A stretch of 8,001 bases of DNA from Rhodanobacteraceae bacterium UBA703 (lineage in GTDB: Bacteria; Pseudomonadota; Gammaproteobacteria; Xanthomonadales; Rhodanobacteraceae). The stretch covers positions 1 to 8,001 of the forward strand of contig DBMH01000345.1 in NCBI GenBank assembly GCA_002297645.1. The letters are read 5' to 3'. Below the pieces are notes generated by a model. It had not been told where the DNA came from and searched no databases. It saw nothing but the letters and a program-made list of their open reading frames with translations. Position 1 is the first letter of the stretch. Each line of letters begins with the position of its first letter. This document shows, in pieces, positions 6,549-8,001 of this stretch. The position numbers and the translations under genes are program-made.

Positions 6549-6815
6549 ATGACGACCGCACGCTTCCTCGTTTCCGGCCTCGTGCAGGGCGTCCATTTCC
6601 GCGCCTCCACACGTGCCTGCGCGCAGCGGCTCGGCCTGACCGGCTATGCGAGGAACCTCGCCGACGGTCGCGTCGAAGTCGTCGCCAGCGGCGACGAGCC
6701 CGCGCTGGCCCGCCTGGAGTCCTGGTTGCGCGAGGGGCCGCCGGCCGCACGCGTCGATGCGCTCGTGCGCGACGACGTCGCCGAGCAGCGTCACGACGGT
6801 TTCGCGCAGCGCTGA
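6549..6815 (+). CDS. acyP: Acylphosphatase
   Basis: 88-aa small cytosolic enzyme that hydrolyses carboxyl-phosphate bonds, such as those of acetyl phosphate or carbamoyl phosphate. The phosphate-binding loop VSGLVQGVHFRAST (8-21) carries the catalytic Arg18, and GYARNLADGRVEVVASG (32-48) carries the catalytic Asn36; both are intact. Length is normal for the family (about 90 aa). It starts 5 nt after the tlpA-like stop, with only a purine-rich GAAGAAG upstream at the end of that gene, so translation is probably coupled. The next gene begins 38 nt later. Metabolic role in the operon is unclear. Confidence 0.95.
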   Translation: MTTARFLVSGLVQGVHFRASTRACAQRLGLTGYARNLADGRVEVVASGDEPALARLESWLREGPPAARVDALVRDDVAEQRHDGFAQR

Positions 6816-6853
6816 ACGTGCCGTCATCGCGTCGCCATGGGCAGCCTCCGGGG

Positions 6854-7594
6854 ATGCGGCCGCCGCGTCACGGCCTCGCACGCGTGATTTCCAAGCTCGG
6901 CATCGCCTCGCGGACGCAGGCGGCGGCATGGATCCAAGCGGGACGCGTCGGCGTCGGAGGGCACGTGGTGCGCGATCCGGAGCGTCCGACTGCCGCCGGC
7001 GAGCGCATCACGGTGGATGGCGTCGCCGTCGAGGCACGCGAGCGCGTCCATCTGATGCTGAACAAGCCGCGCGGTCTAGTCACGACCGCAGCGGACGAAC
7101 GCGGCCGCGAGACCGTGTATTCGCTGCTCGACGGCGCCGGCCTGCCGTGGCTCGCCCCCGTCGGCCGTCTCGACAAGGCGAGCGAAGGCCTGCTGCTGTT
7201 CACCAACGACAGTGTCTGGGCCGCGGCGATCACCGCACCCGAAACGCATCTCGACAAGACCTATCACGTACAGATCGACCGGCTTCCGGACGAGGCCCTG
7301 CTCGCCGCCTTGCAGGCGGGCGTCGACGATCGTGGCGAACGGCTGGCACTGAAGTCCGTGCGCGAACTGCGCCGGGGCGGCCGGAACGCCTGGCTGGAGG
7401 TCGTGCTGGACGAGGGGCGCAACCGTCACATCCGCCGCGTCCTGTCGGCCTTCGACATCGGCGTGATGCGGCTCGTGCGCGTCGGCATCGGCGCGCTGGC
7501 ACTCGGCGACCTCGCGAAAGGGCACTGGCGCAGGCTCGCACCGGACGAGGTCCGGTCGCTGGGTGGGGGCGCGCCGGCGGCTTCGCGAAGCTGA
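6854..7594 (+). CDS. RsuA/RluB/E/F-family rRNA pseudouridine synthase
   Basis: 246-aa RNA-modifying enzyme converting a specific uridine, usually in rRNA, to pseudouridine. An N-terminal S4 RNA-binding domain spans about residues 7-60 (LARVISKLGIASRTQAAAWIQAGRV). The catalytic domain has NKPRGLVTT (70-78), the catalytic-loop motif GRLDKASEGLLLFTND (104-119) with Asp107, KTYHVQ (135-140) and the C-terminal EGRNRHIRRVLSAF (187-200). All key features are present. The ATG at 6854 gives the usual short basic N-terminus; an in-frame GTG at 6818 would add 12 residues, and neither start has a clear Shine-Dalgarno sequence. The target site (16S or 23S) cannot be decided from sequence alone. It is probably the last gene of the yihY operon. 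Confidence 0.93.
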   Translation: MRPPRHGLARVISKLGIASRTQAAAWIQAGRVGVGGHVVRDPERPTAAGERITVDGVAVEARERVHLMLNKPRGLVTTAADERGRETVYSLLDGAGLPWLAPVGRLDKASEGLLLFTNDSVWAAAITAPETHLDKTYHVQIDRLPDEALLAALQAGVDDRGERLALKSVRELRRGGRNAWLEVVLDEGRNRHIRRVLSAFDIGVMRLVRVGIGALALGDLAKGHWRRLAPDEVRSLGGGAPAASRS

Positions 7595-7616
7595 ATCGAT
7601 CCGGCGTCGCGTATCC

Positions 7617-7632
7617 CTCGTTCAGAAACGAG
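7617..7632. promoter_or_regulatory. Short hairpin CTCGTT-CAGA-AACGAG before the EF-hand gene
   Basis: A perfect 6-bp inverted repeat with a 4-nt loop, 22 nt after the pseudouridine synthase stop and about 50 nt before the EF-hand start. There is no T-run after it. It may be an operator or a weak terminator. TAGCAT at 7647-7652 is a possible -10 box for the downstream gene. Confidence 0.3.
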
Positions 7633-7680
7633 CCATCCGCGATTCCTAGCATCGGATGCGTTCCATCAACGGAGAACGCC

Positions 7681-7962
7681 ATGAGCATGCTACGTGTTTC
7701 CCTGCTGGCCACCCTTGTCGCCGCAGCGCCGCTCGCGCTCGCGCAGACCGCCGCTCCGACGAAGCAGGACCCGAATCCGCCGCCCAAGGCGCCGGAGTGG
7801 ACGGCGACGGACACCAACCGCGACGGCTATCTCACGAAGGAAGAGCTGATTCCGTTCCCGAGCGTCCTGAAGCGCTTCGAGGAGATCGACACCGACCACG
7901 ACGGGCGGATTTCCGAGGCCGAGTACCGGGCGTGGTACGAGAACGGCAAGAACGCGAAGTAA
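7681..7962 (+). CDS. Small secreted EF-hand calcium-binding protein
   Basis: 93-aa exported protein. A signal peptide is evident (MSMLRVSLLA to ALA at about 19-21, then a Gln). A Pro/Lys-rich linker (27-38) precedes two EF-hand loops. Loop 1 is DTNRDGYLTKEE (44-55) with ligands D44, N46, D48, T52 and E55; loop 2 is DTDHDGRISEAE (70-81) with D70, D72, D74 and E81. Both keep the invariant glycine at position 6 and Glu at position 12, so calcium binding is likely. The ATG at 7681 has GGAG 6 nt upstream; an ATG at 7687 is an alternative. It stands alone, 86 bp after the pseudouridine synthase, and is followed by a strong hairpin, so it is probably its own transcription unit. The precise role (calcium buffer, sensor or structural) is unknown. 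Confidence 0.88.
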   Translation: MSMLRVSLLATLVAAAPLALAQTAAPTKQDPNPPPKAPEWTATDTNRDGYLTKEELIPFPSVLKRFEEIDTDHDGRISEAEYRAWYENGKNAK

Positions 7963-7973
7963 GGTCCGGCGAC

Positions 7974-8001
7974 GACGGCCACGACACCTGCCGTGGCCGT
8001 C
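7974..8001 (+). terminator. Strong hairpin after the EF-hand gene, cut by window edge
   Basis: GACGGCCACG (7974-7983) and its exact reverse complement CGTGGCCGTC (7992-8001) form a perfect 10-bp stem with an 8-nt loop, starting 11 nt after the stop codon. Position and stability fit an intrinsic terminator. Any T-run would lie beyond the window, so this cannot be confirmed here. Confidence 0.7.

Noticed and set aside
6646..7680. In-frame extension upstream of the EF-hand protein
   Set aside because: It runs out of frame through acyP and the pseudouridine synthase, both of which are clear. GGAG plus a signal peptide mark the true start at 7681.
1..8001. Defence system, CRISPR, transposon, tRNA/rRNA or biosynthetic cluster
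   Set aside because: No repeat-spacer pattern, transposase, integrase, tRNA-like cloverleaf or cluster-type enzymes were seen on either strand. All large frames are explained by ordinary families.

Overview
The window is high-GC (about 65-70% by eye), densely coded bacterial chromosome. The gene content fits a gammaproteobacterium of the Xanthomonadales, possibly Rhodanobacteraceae: a DUF2069 membrane protein translationally coupled to a WrbA-type quinone reductase, a nearby YihY protein with a long C-terminal tail, a delta-60 repeat exported protein ending in an F-x-D-G-F-E type tail, and a REP-like palindrome at the left edge. The taxonomic call is inference from recognised families and was not checked by search.

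Layout from left to right. Positions 1-72 hold a partial REP-like palindromic element. Next is a divergent pair: an FMN-dependent azoreductase (azoR, minus) and a LysR-type regulator (plus), separated by 110 bp with two short inverted repeats, one of them inside a possible azoR promoter. A 276-bp gap follows, with a perfect 12-bp hairpin near its right end. Three minus-strand genes come next: a delta-60 repeat exported protein (3072-4550), a WrbA-like NAD(P)H:quinone oxidoreductase (2345-2944) and a four-helix DUF2069 protein (2010-2348). The last two overlap by ATGA. Across a 206-bp divergent gap is a plus-strand run: YihY/BrkB membrane protein, TlpA-like thioredoxin, acylphosphatase and an RsuA-family pseudouridine synthase, with junctions of ATGA overlap, 5 nt and 38 nt. 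After 86 bp comes a small secreted EF-hand protein, followed by a strong hairpin that runs to the window edge.

How the genes work together. Two flavodoxin-fold FMN enzymes (AzoR and WrbA) both carry out two-electron quinone reduction, and the LysR regulator is the natural candidate to control azoR. The yihY-tlpA-acyP-pseudouridine synthase set looks like a co-transcribed housekeeping group with unrelated functions: envelope, periplasmic thiol chemistry, acyl-phosphate hydrolysis and rRNA modification. The delta-60 gene separates wrbA from yihY and has its own signal peptide and ribosome binding site.

I see no mobile element, CRISPR array, RNA gene, toxin-antitoxin or defence system, and nothing that clearly amounts to an undescribed system. 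The most interesting points are the azoR/lysR control region, a possible leaderless start for yihY, and the C-terminal tail of the delta-60 protein.
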